Made by a program: the position numbers and the translations under genes. The notes below the pieces were generated by a model that was given only the letters and a program-made list of their open reading frames with translations, was not told the origin of the DNA and made no database searches. Of a stretch of 64,000 nucleotides of DNA, positions 40,482 through 51,142 are shown piece by piece. The DNA comes from Sphingomicrobium sediminis. Its GTDB lineage: Bacteria > Pseudomonadota > Alphaproteobacteria > Sphingomonadales > Sphingomonadaceae. The stretch lies in NCBI RefSeq assembly GCF_023805295.1, contig NZ_JAMSHT010000001.1, forward strand, positions 2,181,001-2,245,000. Direction: 5' to 3'. Position 1 is the first letter of the stretch. Each line of letters opens with the position of its first letter.

Positions 40482-41512
40482 TACTTTTCCTCGAATAATC
40501 CGTTTTGCGTGTCGGAGGGCGGCGTCAGGCCCAAATGGGTCCAGCCGCGTCCGTTCAACTGCCGCCCTCTTGCGGTACGCGCGATGAGGCCAAGCTGAAT
40601 GAGATAGGGCTCGATCACATCCTCGATCGTGTCGCGCGGTTCGCTAAGGCCTGCGGCGAGCGTTTCCACGCCCACCGGGCCGCCGCCATACAGATCGGCG
40701 ATCATGGTGAGGTAGCGGCGGTCCATCGCGTCGAGTCCGAGTGCATCGATCTCGAGCCGGGTAAGCGCGCGGTCGGCAGTGGCCGCGTCGATGCTGGCGG
40801 CATCCTCGGCCTGCGCAAAGTCGCGGACGCGGCGGAGCAGGCGGCCCGCAACACGCGGCGTGCCACGCGAGCGCTTGGCGATTTCGTGCGCGCCATCCTT
40901 AGCGAGCGGCGCGTCGAGCAGGCCCGCGGCGCGGGTGACGACCAGTTCCAATTCCTCCACCTCGTAGAAATTGAGGCGAACCGGAATGCCAAAGCGGTCG
41001 CGCAAAGGCGTGGCGAGCAGGCCCTGCCGCGTGGTTGCGCCGACCAAAGTGAAGGGCGGCAGGTCGATGCGGACCGAACGTGCGGACGGGCCTTCGCCCA
41101 CCATGATGTCCAGCGCGCGATCTTCCATCGCGGGATAGAGGATTTCCTCGACCGCCGGATTGAGACGGTGGATCTCGTCGATGAAGAGGACGTCGCCTTC
41201 CTCGAGATTGGTGAGCAAGGCGGCCAGATCGCCCGACTTGGCGATGACTGGGCCGGACGTGGCGCGGAAACCGACGCCGAGTTCGCGCGCGATGATTCCG
41301 GCCAATGTCGTCTTGCCCAGCCCCGGCGGGCCGAAGAAGAGCACATGGTCGAGCGCATCCCCGCGCTTCTTCGCCGCATCGATGAAGATGCGGAGGTTCT
41401 CGCGCGCGCCCTTCTGCCCGACAAATTCGTCGAGCGATTTGGGACGCAGCGCTGCGTCGGCATCTTCGGTGCGCCGCTCGGGCGTGGTCAGGCGATCGGG
41501 GTCAGTGGCCAT
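40481..41512 (-). CDS. ruvB: Holliday junction branch migration ATPase RuvB
   Basis: A 343-residue AAA+ ATPase that, as hexamers flanking RuvA, drives Holliday-junction branch migration. It shows Walker A ([15 protein letters not shown]), Walker B ([16 protein letters not shown]), the beta-hairpin/sensor segment [20 protein letters not shown] and the C-terminal winged helix ([18 protein letters not shown]). ATG 41512 gives the normal start ([19 protein letters not shown]). An upstream frame extension is not family-like. The 59-codon microprotein gene ends 11 bases inside it. A near-copy of its first 12 codons lies 267 bases upstream, in a chimeric frame. Confidence 0.97.
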   Translation of the reverse strand: MATDPDRLTTPERRTEDADAALRPKSLDEFVGQKGARENLRIFIDAAKKRGDALDHVLFFGPPGLGKTTLAGIIARELGVGFRATSGPVIAKSGDLAALLTNLEEGDVLFIDEIHRLNPAVEEILYPAMEDRALDIMVGEGPSARSVRIDLPPFTLVGATTRQGLLATPLRDRFGIPVRLNFYEVEELELVVTRAAGLLDAPLAKDGAHEIAKRSRGTPRVAGRLLRRVRDFAQAEDAASIDAATADRALTRLEIDALGLDAMDRRYLTMIADLYGGGPVGVETLAAGLSEPRDTIEDVIEPYLIQLGLIARTARGRQLNGRGWTHLGLTPPSDTQNGLFEEK

Positions 41513-41681
41513 AATTCGAACCGATTTCCGCTCCGATGCATTGCTCGGATTGCCCACTCCACGAGCCACCTCGATCCAAGCAGCGATCTTTCTTCATAAA
41601 TTCTGAATGCATCACAAACCAGTAACCCAACAGCCCCAAAAGTAAGAATGCAAAAAGCAGCATAGCAAGGACACGCCTCAC
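41502..41681 (-). CDS. 59-residue membrane microprotein between ruvA remnant and ruvB
   Basis: A GTG-started frame with one hydrophobic helix ([18 protein letters not shown], residues 7-24) and a short soluble tail with [19 protein letters not shown], where two cysteines bracket a Gly/Trp loop. Similar 'CLDxGG.W' tails occur in many small alphaproteobacterial proteins of unknown function. The GTG overlaps the stop of the chimeric frame as GTGA. The stop lies 11 bases inside ruvB, so all three are coupled. The DNA is visibly more AT-rich than ruvB. An internal ATG (codon 7) is an alternative start. No function is known. Confidence 0.68.
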   Translation of the reverse strand: MRRVLAMLLFAFLLLGLLGYWFVMHSEFMKKDRCLDRGGSWSGQSEQCIGAEIGSNYGH

Positions 41682-41779
41682 TTCGCCGCCTTCTTCAATG
41701 CCACGCGGACCAGCGCATCGAGCCCCGCATCCTCACTGCTGCGCTCGGGCGTGGTCAGGCGGTCGGGGTCAGTGGCCAT
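41678..41779 (-). pseudogene. Chimeric ruvB'-'ruvA remnant (rearrangement scar)
   Basis: A 33-codon frame. Codons 1-12 ([12 protein letters not shown]) match the start of ruvB with one base change in 36. Codons 20-33 ([14 protein letters not shown]) match the last 14 residues of RuvA exactly. In that tail, counting the stop, 10 of 15 codons differ from the intact ruvA at 42735, all synonymously. The middle (RSSEDAG) is the junction. The result is what a tandem duplication of a ruvA-end to ruvB-start segment, or integration of a diverged copy, would leave behind. It is too short to make either protein. It may be translated, since its stop is coupled to the microprotein. Confidence 0.85.
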
Positions 41780-41829
41780 GGCGACAACCTAACGCGGCTT
41801 TCCCGCCACTGCGAGCGCGAAGTTGCCCG

Positions 41830-42738
41830 CTATTCCGACGGCAATGGCCGATAGGTGATGAAGTCGCCGGCCTCGAGGATTTCATCGCCATGATTGGCGA
41901 AGGTCAGCGGCAGGCTCGGGCAGGCTTGCGGTTCGCCGCAATGCTGGAGCTGGACGTGGAGGTGGGGCCCATAGCTGTCGCCGCTATTGCCGAGTTCGCC
42001 GACCTTATGGCCCTGCACGACCGTATCGCCGACCGCGACGACGACCGATCCGAACTTGAGGTGCATGAGCGAGGTGAACTCGCCGTTGCCATGGTCGATG
42101 ATGACATTGTTGCCGTGATAGGCCTGGCTGCCATCGGGAAAGGTGAAGGTGGCGCTGTCATAACCGCCCACCTGGTCGGGGACGCGATCCTCGATGAAGA
42201 CGACCTTGCCGTCGGCAGGCGCGATCACGTCCATCCCGAAGCCGGCGAGGTTCTCGTTCCGATATTCGGGGTCGGTCATGGGCCCATACGTGTCGGACAG
42301 GCCGAGAAAGTCATAGGCGAAGCGCGAGCGGATCCAGCCATGGCCGTTATTGTTGAAGACGCCGTTCGAAATGATCGCATTGCCGGCGAGCGGCAGGATG
42401 TAGCTGCCCTGCTGTTCGAAGGCGATCGGCTCATAGCGCACGCCGATGTCGCCGACACTGATCGTGAAGGACCTGACCTCCAGCGATTTGGGATAATGGG
42501 CGACGTAGGTGAAGCGCCCGTCCACGTTGCTGTCGAGCATCGATATGTCCGGCCATTCCTGGACGACTTTGGCGCCATTGGCGCCTTCGGCGATGATCTG
42601 GACCGGACCGCCGAGCTCGGCCGAATATTGGTGATCGACGACCCAGCTTTCATAGTCGCCGGGGCCCGGCATATCGATGCGATAAACGGGCTGGTCGCTG
42701 ACGGCGATGGAGCCGGCGAGGGCTAGGATGGAGATCAT
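41830..42738 (-). CDS. M23-family metallopeptidase-like protein, exported
   Basis: A 302-residue protein with a weak signal peptide (about 1-13, SIAVSDQ). A C-terminal LytM/M23 domain (about 150-285) contains [35 protein letters not shown] and [17 protein letters not shown]. The HxH metal pair (HLH) and the histidine in MHLK are present. The first metal His of the usual HxxxD motif is replaced by Gly, although related proteins also vary there. These enzymes cut peptide cross-links in the wall. It starts in an ATGA overlap with the ruvA stop and lies between ruvA and ruvB, an unusual place. It could be an inactive activator (EnvC/NlpD-like) or an active peptidase. Confidence 0.85.
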   Translation of the reverse strand: MISILALAGSIAVSDQPVYRIDMPGPGDYESWVVDHQYSAELGGPVQIIAEGANGAKVVQEWPDISMLDSNVDGRFTYVAHYPKSLEVRSFTISVGDIGVRYEPIAFEQQGSYILPLAGNAIISNGVFNNNGHGWIRSRFAYDFLGLSDTYGPMTDPEYRNENLAGFGMDVIAPADGKVVFIEDRVPDQVGGYDSATFTFPDGSQAYHGNNVIIDHGNGEFTSLMHLKFGSVVVAVGDTVVQGHKVGELGNSGDSYGPHLHVQLQHCGEPQACPSLPLTFANHGDEILEAGDFITYRPLPSE

Positions 42739-43334
42739 TTGGCGGCCTTTTTGAGCGCGACGCGCACGAGCGCGTCGAGTGACGCCCCGGACCCCAATTC
42801 CTCCTGCGCCGCGGCAACGGCCTTGCTGGCTTCGGCGGGTTTGAACCCCAGGTTGGCGAGCGCCGAAAGCGCATCTTTGGCGACGCTGCCCGCCGGAGCT
42901 ACGTTGGGCCCGGCTGCAGGGATGCCTTCGAAGTCGCCAAACTTGCCAGCAAGCTCGTTGCAGATGCGCTGCGCGAGCTTGGGACCGACGCCGTTGGCTC
43001 TGGCGATCATCGCCTTGTCACCGCTGGCGATCGCCGCGCCCAGTTCCTCGGGGCCGAGGACCGACATGATGGCCAGCGCGACGCGGCCGCCGACGCCCTG
43101 CACGCCGGTCAGCGCGGTGAAGCCGGCTTTCTCGGCTGCGCTCATGAAGCCGTAGAGCGTCATCGAATCCTCACGCACCTGCATCTCGGTCATCAGCATG
43201 ACGTGGCTGCCCACGGTTCCGATGGCATCCAAGGTGCGCGCCGAGACGTGGATGAGATAGCCGACGCCCGAAACGTCGAGGACGATGGTGTCGGAACCGA
43301 TTTCGGCAAGCTTGCCGGTGAGCCGTGCGATCAT
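42735..43334 (-). CDS. ruvA: Holliday junction branch migration protein RuvA
   Basis: A 199-residue protein that binds four-way junctions as a tetramer and loads RuvB. The start [15 protein letters not shown] and the patterns [55 protein letters not shown] and the C-terminal domain III ([20 protein letters not shown]) are all typical. ATG 43334 gives the normal length; an upstream extension is not conserved. It overlaps the M23 gene by four bases. Its last 14 residues are repeated in the chimeric remnant. It is divergent from the lipoprotein gene at 43439. Confidence 0.97.
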   Translation of the reverse strand: MIARLTGKLAEIGSDTIVLDVSGVGYLIHVSARTLDAIGTVGSHVMLMTEMQVREDSMTLYGFMSAAEKAGFTALTGVQGVGGRVALAIMSVLGPEELGAAIASGDKAMIARANGVGPKLAQRICNELAGKFGDFEGIPAAGPNVAPAGSVAKDALSALANLGFKPAEASKAVAAAQEELGSGASLDALVRVALKKAAK

Positions 43335-43438
43335 GCGACTTTTGTGGCGGGCATCGGGCCGTCTGTCGAGGGGGTGGTGACGCGGCAGGGGCATAGGGTG
43401 TAGCGGAGCGGCGACTATTCAACTTGGAGACCTTGATC

Positions 43439-44410
43439 ATGCGTACCCTGTTTCTCGCCCCGCTCATCATGCTGAGCGCGTGCAGCACGACCGCCGAGCC
43501 GCTGCGCTACGGCACCAGCGCCGACATGCTGGTGGTCGGCAACAAGAGCGAGGACACGGTGAGCTTTATCGATCTCGATACGGGCGCCGAGCTTGCGCGG
43601 CTGGCGACGGGCAGCAACCCCCATGAAATCGCCGTTTCGCCGGATGGGGAGACGGTCGCGGTTGTTCATTATGGCGGCAAGTCGGTCGAATTGTTCGATG
43701 CCGAGGATCCGGCCTCGATCCGCACCATCGATCTTGGCGACAATGAAGGGCCACATGGCATCGTCTGGGCCTCCAACGACCGGCTCATCATCACGACCGA
43801 GCGAAGCCAGAGCCTGACCATCGTCGACCTCGAGGATGACAGCGTGCGGGCCATCCCGACCGGCCAGCAGGTCAGCCACATGGTGGCGCTGACCCCCGAT
43901 GAGGAGACAGCCTTCGTCGCCAATATGGGGTCGGGCACGGTGAGCGTGATCGACCTCAAGACTGGCAGCAAGGTGCGCGATATCGCGGCGGGCGATACGC
44001 CCGAGGGCATCGCCGTATCGCCGACCGGGAAGGCGCTATGGGTGGCCGACCGCGACAATGCGACGTTGATCCAGTTCGAAATCCCGACCTATCGCGAAAT
44101 CCGCCGCTACGAGACGGGCAACTTCCCGATCCGCGTCGCGGTCAGTCCCGACGGCAAGCGGGTGGTGACCTCCAACTATGCCGATGGGAGCCTCACCGTC
44201 ATCGACACCGACAAGGCGCCGCAGACCATCGCCGTGTCGGGCACGCAGGAAGCCGGGCAGGTCACGATCCTGTTCGCCGAAGACGGCCGGCACCTATTCG
44301 TCGCCGAAACCGGCCGCGCGCAGGTGGCGCTGGTCGATCTCGATACGGGCGAGGTCGTGACGCGCTTCGATGCGGGTGCGGGGTCGGACGGGCTCGCGCT
44401 GGCCGACTAG
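43439..44410 (+). CDS. YncE-like beta-propeller lipoprotein
   Basis: A 323-residue lipoprotein with a lipobox (IMLSAC, Cys15) and a seven-bladed beta-propeller of YVTN-type repeats. Blade-like segments include VVGNKSEDTVSFIDLDTGAEL, FVANMGSGTVSVIDLKTGSKV, WVADRDNATLIQFEIPT, VTSNYADGSLTVIDTDKAP and FVAETGRAQVALVDLDTGEVV. YncE-like proteins bind DNA, quinohaem systems or surface partners in different species, so function is open. It lies on the plus strand between ruvA and ruvC, which are on the minus strand, and its end overlaps the ruvC stop. ATG 43439 behind GGAGACC is preferred over the upstream TTG. Confidence 0.83.
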   Translation: MRTLFLAPLIMLSACSTTAEPLRYGTSADMLVVGNKSEDTVSFIDLDTGAELARLATGSNPHEIAVSPDGETVAVVHYGGKSVELFDAEDPASIRTIDLGDNEGPHGIVWASNDRLIITTERSQSLTIVDLEDDSVRAIPTGQQVSHMVALTPDEETAFVANMGSGTVSVIDLKTGSKVRDIAAGDTPEGIAVSPTGKALWVADRDNATLIQFEIPTYREIRRYETGNFPIRVAVSPDGKRVVTSNYADGSLTVIDTDKAPQTIAVSGTQEAGQVTILFAEDGRHLFVAETGRAQVALVDLDTGEVVTRFDAGAGSDGLALAD

Positions 44411-44892
44411 AGCCCGCGCGCCCGGCTCGCGGCATGGTGGGCGTGGGTAATGGCGACGGCGAGGGCGTCGGCGGCATCGCTGCCGGCAATCTTGATGCCG
44501 GGCATCAGCACCTTGACCATGTCGTGAACCTGGCGCTTTTCGGCATTGCCGACGCCGACAACCGACTTCTTGACCAGCCGCGCGGCATATTCGCCAACCT
44601 CGATACCGCCCTGCGCGCAAACCGCCAGCAGCGCCCCGCGCGCCTGCGCGAGCTTGAGCGTCGATTGCGGGTTCTTGTTGACGAAAATCTCCTCCACCGC
44701 CGCGCAGTCGGGATCATGATCCTTGATCAGCGCGTCAATCTGCAGCGCAAGGTGCGAAAGGCGCTGCGGCAGGGCCTCCTTCGCATCGGTTTTCACCTGC
44801 CCGTTGGCAAGGTGGCGCAGGCGATTGCCGTCGGCCTCGACCAGGCCCCAGCCAGTGGTGCCGAGGCCCGGGTCGAGTCCGAGGATTTTCAT
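44407..44892 (-). CDS. ruvC: Crossover junction endodeoxyribonuclease RuvC
   Basis: A 161-residue Holliday-junction resolvase. The four catalytic acids are in place: Asp7 (LGLDPGLGTTGWG), Glu67 (VEEIFVNKN), Asp139 and Asp142 (GSDAADALAVAITH). It cuts junctions symmetrically in concert with RuvAB. The ATG 44892 shares a base with the yebC stop (TAATG), so yebC-ruvC is one unit. An inserted, oppositely oriented lipoprotein gene now separates it from ruvA, whereas ruvCAB is contiguous in many relatives. Confidence 0.96.
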   Translation of the reverse strand: MKILGLDPGLGTTGWGLVEADGNRLRHLANGQVKTDAKEALPQRLSHLALQIDALIKDHDPDCAAVEEIFVNKNPQSTLKLAQARGALLAVCAQGGIEVGEYAARLVKKSVVGVGNAEKRQVHDMVKVLMPGIKIAGSDAADALAVAITHAHHAASRARGL

Positions 44893-45644
44893 TATTCGGC
44901 CTGGCCGAGCCGCTCCAGTTCGGCGTCCGAGAAGGTGTAGTTGCCCCACACCGTCTGGACGTCGTCATCATCCTCGAGCAGTTCGATCAGCTTGACCAGC
45001 TGGTCGGCATCCTTGCCCTCGACTTCGGTTTCCATGTGCGGGCGCCAGGCGAGCTTCGCCGTTTCGGGTTCGCCAAGCACCTTTTCGAGCGCCGAGGAGA
45101 CTTCGTGGAGCTGGTCGGCCTCGGTCCAGATGGTGTGCGTTTCCTCGTCCGACTGGATGTCGTCCGCGCCCGCTTCCATCGCAGCTTCGAGAACCTTTTC
45201 CTCGCTCAGGCCCTCGGCCTTGTATTCGATCAGGCCGAGACGGTCGAAGCTGTGCGCGACCGCGCCGGTCGAACCAAGGTTGCCGCCATTTTTGGACAGG
45301 ATGGTGCGCACGCTCGTGGCGGTGCGGTTGCGATTGTCGCTGAGCGTCTCGATGATCAGCGCGATGCCGTTCGGGCCATAGCCTTCGTAGCGGATTTCTT
45401 CATAATCATCGCCTTCGGACGCCGAGGCCTTGTCGATCGCCTTCTTGATATTGTCCTTGGGCATCGACTGCTTGAGCGCGGTGTTGACCGCGAGGCGGAG
45501 GCGCGGGTTCATGTCCGGGTCGGGTAGACCCATCTTGGCCGCGACGGTGATTTCGCGGCTCAGCTTGGAAAAGAGCGCCGAGCGCTTCTTGTCCTGCGCG
45601 CCCTTGCGATGCTTGATATTGGCGAATTTACTATGGCCTGCCAT
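44892..45644 (-). CDS. yebC: YebC/PmpR-family protein
   Basis: A 250-residue conserved protein. The opening [20 protein letters not shown] and later [42 protein letters not shown] (in parts) and [18 protein letters not shown] are classic. Family members were named transcriptional regulators, and one branch relieves ribosome stalling at proline runs; which applies here cannot be read. It is the usual upstream neighbour of ruvC. Length is normal. Confidence 0.96.
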   Translation of the reverse strand: MAGHSKFANIKHRKGAQDKKRSALFSKLSREITVAAKMGLPDPDMNPRLRLAVNTALKQSMPKDNIKKAIDKASASEGDDYEEIRYEGYGPNGIALIIETLSDNRNRTATSVRTILSKNGGNLGSTGAVAHSFDRLGLIEYKAEGLSEEKVLEAAMEAGADDIQSDEETHTIWTEADQLHEVSSALEKVLGEPETAKLAWRPHMETEVEGKDADQLVKLIELLEDDDDVQTVWGNYTFSDAELERLGQAE

Positions 45645-45705
45645 GGGTCCTGCTCGGTTAGTGAAGTTATGGGCCGGTCTATAGCGCCCGCTGGAGATTT
45701 GTTAA

Positions 45706-46398
45706 GTGACGCTTGTTGATCGGGCCGTTGGCGACCTCATCGCTTTCCTGCGCCGTCCGCGACCTTTCGAGGAAAAACGTACCCATTGGGGCGAAGTGGC
45801 GATCCTGTTCGCGATCGGCTTCACGCTCATCGTCACCGTGGCCACATTGGTTGGCAGGTTCGAGGCGTCCATGGGCGTCGAGCGCTACGACCTCATCGGC
45901 GAGGACGAGCCGTTGTGGCAGCAATATCTGATCGTCGGCCTGCTCTTCCCGCTCGGCGAGGAGTGGGTCTTTCGCTATTGGCTCGACCGGCGCCCGCGCG
46001 GTCTCATTCTGATCGTCGCCATCCTGGCCGGTCTGGCGGCGGCGATGATCGTTTCGGCATGTTCAGCGGCGGGCGCGGTCGTGGCGGGTCCGCTCACCTT
46101 CGTCCCGGTCTTCGCCGCCGTTCTGATAATCGGCTTGGCGAATGCGGATAAGCTGTCACCATTTATCTTCGGTCGGTTTTTCCCGATTCTATTCTGGCTG
46201 ACGGCAATCGGATTCGCCGCACTCCACATGACCAATTTCTCGGCTGGCGGTGCTTTGACCGCCTTGTTCGTGGGGCCGCAGCTGATTGCGGGCATCCTTT
46301 TTGGCTATGTCAGGTTGCGATACGGCTTTGCCGAAGCGGTGGCGGTGCATGCCGCCAACAATTCGTTGGCAGTCAGCCTGATCGCGCTGGGGATCTAG
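45706..46398 (+). CDS. CPBP-family intramembrane metalloprotease
   Basis: A 230-residue membrane protein with about six hydrophobic segments. The CPBP (Abi/CAAX-like) motifs are EEWVFRYWL (EExxxR), [10 protein letters not shown] (FxxxH) and the last AVHAANN (HxxxN-type). Members act as membrane proteases in prenyl-protein maturation, bacteriocin immunity or signalling; here the substrate is unknown. GTG 45706 with upstream GGAG is the start. It is divergent from yebC (61 bases) and convergent with the YbjQ gene, with a 4-base stop overlap. Confidence 0.87.
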   Translation: MTLVDRAVGDLIAFLRRPRPFEEKRTHWGEVAILFAIGFTLIVTVATLVGRFEASMGVERYDLIGEDEPLWQQYLIVGLLFPLGEEWVFRYWLDRRPRGLILIVAILAGLAAAMIVSACSAAGAVVAGPLTFVPVFAAVLIIGLANADKLSPFIFGRFFPILFWLTAIGFAALHMTNFSAGGALTALFVGPQLIAGILFGYVRLRYGFAEAVAVHAANNSLAVSLIALGI

Positions 46399-46715
46399 GC
46401 CAGCTTCACCGCCGTGCCGCTGCAGGTGACCATCAGCATCGAGCCATTCTGGCCAATCACCTCATAGTCGAGGTCGATGCCGATGACCGCGTCGGCGCCC
46501 AGTTCGGCGGCTTCGCCTTGCAATTCGGCGAGCGCCTGGCGGCGCGCCTCATCGAGGCTTTTCTCATAGGCGCCCGAGCGGCCGCCGACGATATCGCGGA
46601 CGGCCGCAAACAGGTCCTTGAAGATATCCGCGCCGATGATGACCTCCCCGTGCACGATCCCGAGATAGGCCGAAATAGTGCGGCCTTCGACATTGGGCGT
46701 GGTGGTCTGGATCAT
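46395..46715 (-). CDS. YbjQ/UPF0145-family protein
   Basis: A 106-residue protein. The pattern [53 protein letters not shown] and [17 protein letters not shown] marks the YbjQ/DUF74 family. Members form pentamers, and the family is sometimes annotated as heavy-metal-binding without firm proof. Start ATG 46715 gives the family length, and an upstream extension is not conserved. The gapR gene lies 31 bases upstream on the same strand, so they may share a transcript. Confidence 0.88.
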   Translation of the reverse strand: MIQTTTPNVEGRTISAYLGIVHGEVIIGADIFKDLFAAVRDIVGGRSGAYEKSLDEARRQALAELQGEAAELGADAVIGIDLDYEVIGQNGSMLMVTCSGTAVKLA

Positions 46716-46746
46716 CGGCGTGGCTCCCCGTTCTTGGTTGGTCCTA

Positions 46747-46989
46747 TTAGCTAAGACCCACGGCGGCGCGATAGGTTTCCAGCAGCGCGTCCTGTTCCTG
46801 CAATTCGTGGCGTTCCATTTTGCGAAGGGCGACGATCTTGCGCATGATCTTGGTGTCGTAACCATTGGCCTTGGCCTCGGCATAGACGTCCTTCACATCG
46901 TCGGCGATCGCCTTCTTTTCCTCTTCGAGGCGCTCGATGCGCTCGATGAGCAGTTTCAATTGGTCGGCTGCGATGGCGCCGTCGGCCAT
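46747..46989 (-). CDS. gapR: GapR-family nucleoid-associated protein (DUF2312)
   Basis: An 80-residue, almost wholly helical protein. The pattern [20 protein letters not shown] and [20 protein letters not shown], then [19 protein letters not shown], matches DUF2312/GapR. In Caulobacter GapR encircles overtwisted DNA ahead of replication and transcription and stimulates topoisomerases. ATG 46989 fits the family start, and a second ATG six codons upstream is not conserved. It is divergent from pyruvate kinase with a gap of about 113 bases. Confidence 0.92.
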   Translation of the reverse strand: MADGAIAADQLKLLIERIERLEEEKKAIADDVKDVYAEAKANGYDTKIMRKIVALRKMERHELQEQDALLETYRAAVGLS

Positions 46990-47102
46990 AAGACTTCTCC
47001 AGGTCACTGTTGGTGTGGGTGTTGAGTGAAAAACTCGCGTCGGCTCTCCTAGACCGGAAGGCAGGAGGGCTCAAGGCAGTTGCACTGTCATTTCAGGACG
47101 CT

Positions 47103-48602
47103 ATGCCGTGCCCGATGAGCAAGAAGACGAAGATGAGCGACAAGCTGAAGCCCCGCGGCCGTAAGGTCAAAATCCTCGCAACGTTGGGGCCGGCTTCCGA
47201 TACACCGGAAATGATCGAAGCGCTGATGCGCGCCGGTGCCGACGCCTTCCGAATCAATATGAGCCATGGCGAGCAGGCCGATAAGGCCAAGCTGGTCGAG
47301 CATATTCGCGGCCTTGAGGAAAAGCTCGGTCGCCCGACGACGATCCTGTTCGACCTCCAGGGGCCCAAGCTGAGGGTTGGCGCTTTCGAGGGCGGCAAGG
47401 CCGATCTTGAAAAAGGCGGCACGTTCATCCTCGACCGCGACAAGGCAAAGGGCGATGAGACCCGCGTCTGCCTGCCGCATCCCGAACTGTTCGAAGCGGT
47501 CGAGGTCGGCTCGCTGCTGCTCGTCGATGATGGCAAGATGCGCCTCAAGGTCACCGAGGTGTCGGACGACAAGATCGTCACCGAGGTCAGGGTTTCGGGC
47601 ACCATTCGCGACCGCAAGGGCGTCAACGTGCCCGACGTGCTGATCCCGATCCCCGCGCTCACCAAGAAAGATCGCAGCGATCTCCAGTTCGCTCTCAGCC
47701 AGGGCGCCGACTGGATCGCACTGTCGTTCGTGCAGCGTCCCGAGGATGTCAGGGAAGCGCGCGAACTGGTCGGCAAGCAGGCCGCGATCCTCGCCAAGAT
47801 CGAAAAGCCGCAGGCGGTCGATGGCCTCGATGAAATCCTAAAAGAGGCTGACGCGGTCATGGTCGCGCGCGGCGACTTGGGCGTCGAACTGCCGCCCGAA
47901 ATGGTCCCGCCGGTACAGAACAAGATCGTCGCCACCGCGCGCCTCCACGGCAAGCCGGTGGTCGTCGCGACGCAGATGCTGGAAAGCATGATCACCTCGC
48001 CGACGCCGACGCGCGCCGAAGTGAACGATGTCGCCGATGCCATCTATGACGGCGCCGATGCCGTGATGCTGTCGGCCGAAAGCGCGGCGGGCGATTATCC
48101 GATCGAAGCGGTCAAGATGATGCACCGCATCGGCAAGGCGGTCGAAGGCGACGAACGCTATTTCGACCGAGTCCACTTCACCGAAACCCCGCCCGATCCG
48201 ACGACCGCCGATGCGCTGGCCGAAAGCGCCCGCGGGATCGCGCGGACCGTCGATGCCAAGGCGATGGTCTGCTATACCTCGTCGGGCTCGACCGCGCGCC
48301 GCATCGCGCGCGAACGGCCGAGCGTGCCGACCCTCGTCATGACCGCTTCGCAGCAGGTCGCGCGCCGCCTCGGCATCCTGTGGGGCGTCTATGCCGTGCG
48401 CACCCGCGACGTCGACAGTTTCGAGGAAATGGTCGGCAAGGCCAAGCGCATGGCGCTGCGTCACTCCATCGCCAAGGGCGGCGAGCGGATCGTGCTGATG
48501 GCCGGCGTGCCGTTCGGCGTGTCGGGATCGACCAACGTGATCCACGTCGTGAAGCTGCAGGGCAACGAGCTGGAAACCCACCAGCGGCATTTCGAGCTTT
48601 AG
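47103..48602 (+). CDS. pyk: Pyruvate kinase
   Basis: A roughly 499-residue glycolytic enzyme that makes pyruvate and ATP from phosphoenolpyruvate and ADP. Family patterns are KILATLGPASDTPEMIEALM, FRINMSHGE, TTILFDLQGPKLRVG, the active-site loop AILAKIEKPQAVDGLDEI, VMVARGDLGVELPPEMVP and VVATQMLESMITSPTPTRAE. The C-terminal allosteric domain follows. The start is unclear. ATG 47103 has an upstream AGGAC at good spacing, and 47115 and 47133 are alternatives. Only the first dozen residues are affected. Confidence 0.95.
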   Translation: MPCPMSKKTKMSDKLKPRGRKVKILATLGPASDTPEMIEALMRAGADAFRINMSHGEQADKAKLVEHIRGLEEKLGRPTTILFDLQGPKLRVGAFEGGKADLEKGGTFILDRDKAKGDETRVCLPHPELFEAVEVGSLLLVDDGKMRLKVTEVSDDKIVTEVRVSGTIRDRKGVNVPDVLIPIPALTKKDRSDLQFALSQGADWIALSFVQRPEDVREARELVGKQAAILAKIEKPQAVDGLDEILKEADAVMVARGDLGVELPPEMVPPVQNKIVATARLHGKPVVVATQMLESMITSPTPTRAEVNDVADAIYDGADAVMLSAESAAGDYPIEAVKMMHRIGKAVEGDERYFDRVHFTETPPDPTTADALAESARGIARTVDAKAMVCYTSSGSTARRIARERPSVPTLVMTASQQVARRLGILWGVYAVRTRDVDSFEEMVGKAKRMALRHSIAKGGERIVLMAGVPFGVSGSTNVIHVVKLQGNELETHQRHFEL

Positions 48603-48675
48603 GGTTCCCCCAATTGACGGCACCGCGCCCGCTGTGCCACCGCCTGCCTCGTCATTTTGAGAGGGTTTGGACTTC

Positions 48676-50204
<1,529 letters not shown>

Positions 50205-50208
<4 letters not shown>

Positions 50209-50726
50209 TGCTTGGTGAAACTGAACTTGCGCTAATTCTTCCTCTTCTAACGCTGGGGATCGGTTATCTCTTCGGAGCGAGACGCGATGCTGCAAAGCTT
50301 AATAAGGAAAAGCGCACTCAAGCTTATCTAGATTTTCTGAATCTCGGCGCTTGGACTGGGCGCCCGGAAGTTCACGCCATCTTTAAGAAATTTGCTGAGC
50401 AAACGCCGTTGCCCTCACACGAGCAGCAAATCTTCACGGAGCTGGAAACGAAATATTCTGATCTGAATGGTCGGCTGTTGCTGTACGGCTCACCAGGTTT
50501 CTTGAAGAAGCTAGTAACTTACTACGACGATTTTCCGGGAGGCTGGATCGCAGAAGGCGGTGAGGATGCCTACGCCGCCCTTGTCGCAGAAATGCGCAAG
50601 GACAGTACCTCGCGATCCTACCGAGGATATCGCGACCACGTAAAATCGATTCACTTGTCTGGTGTCCAAAGGCGCCGCGATAAATTGCAAGACCAAGTGA
50701 AGTCAGGAGAGCTGAAAATCCCATGA
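50205..50726 (+). CDS. Protein of unknown function, AT-rich gene within the propionate operon
   Basis: A 173-residue protein. One hydrophobic N-terminal segment ([18 protein letters not shown], about 9-26) is followed by a charged helical region with [20 protein letters not shown] and a mixed C-terminus ending [21 protein letters not shown]. The overall shape, a membrane anchor plus a cytoplasmic helical domain, recalls many small accessory proteins of unknown role. I recognise no family. Codon use is unlike its neighbours: codons such as CTA, CTT, TTA, AAA and TCA are common, and the 60 bases from 50281 contain only 25 G/C. It overlaps pccB before it and mce after it by ATGA, so it was inserted precisely and is coupled to both. 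Confidence 0.75.
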
Positions 50727-51142
50727 AACTAGGCCGCCTCAACCATGTCGGCGTTGCGACGCCGTCCATCGCCGACAGCATCGCGCATTACGAAGCGACC
50801 ATGGGCGCCAGCGTCACCATGGAGCCGTTCGACCTGCCCGCGCAGGGGGTGAAGGTCTGTTTCGTCGATACGCCGAACAGCCAGATCGAGCTGATCGAGC
50901 CGCTAGGCGAGAATAGCCCCATCCACAAATTCCTCGAGAAGAACCCGTTGGGCGGGCAGCATCATCTGTGCTTCGAAGTGCCCGATATCGAGGAAGCACG
51001 CGCCTGGTTCGAAGGGATCGGCAAACGCATCCTCGGCCCGACCCGCACCGGCGCGCACGGCACGCCGATCTTCTTCCTGCATCCCAAGGATATGGAAGGG
51101 GTTCTCACGGAAATTATGGAATCGCCGAAGCAGGCGCACTGA
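50723..51142 (+). CDS. mce: Methylmalonyl-CoA epimerase
   Basis: A 139-residue vicinal-oxygen-chelate enzyme that interconverts (S)- and (R)-methylmalonyl-CoA, between the carboxylase and mutase steps. Metal-binding and active-site patterns include RLNHVGVATPSI, QIELIEPLGENSP, GGQHHLCFEVPDI and FLHPKDMEGVLTEIME. Its position between pccB and mutase genes confirms the role. Start and stop overlap the neighbours (ATGA and TGATG). Length is normal. Confidence 0.95.
   Translation: MKLGRLNHVGVATPSIADSIAHYEATMGASVTMEPFDLPAQGVKVCFVDTPNSQIELIEPLGENSPIHKFLEKNPLGGQHHLCFEVPDIEEARAWFEGIGKRILGPTRTGAHGTPIFFLHPKDMEGVLTEIMESPKQAH

Noticed and set aside
41502..41779. A defence or toxin-antitoxin pair in the small frames between ruvA and ruvB
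   Set aside because: The first frame is a recognisable ruvB/ruvA chimera, and the second is a membrane microprotein with a widespread tail. Neither resembles a toxin or antitoxin.
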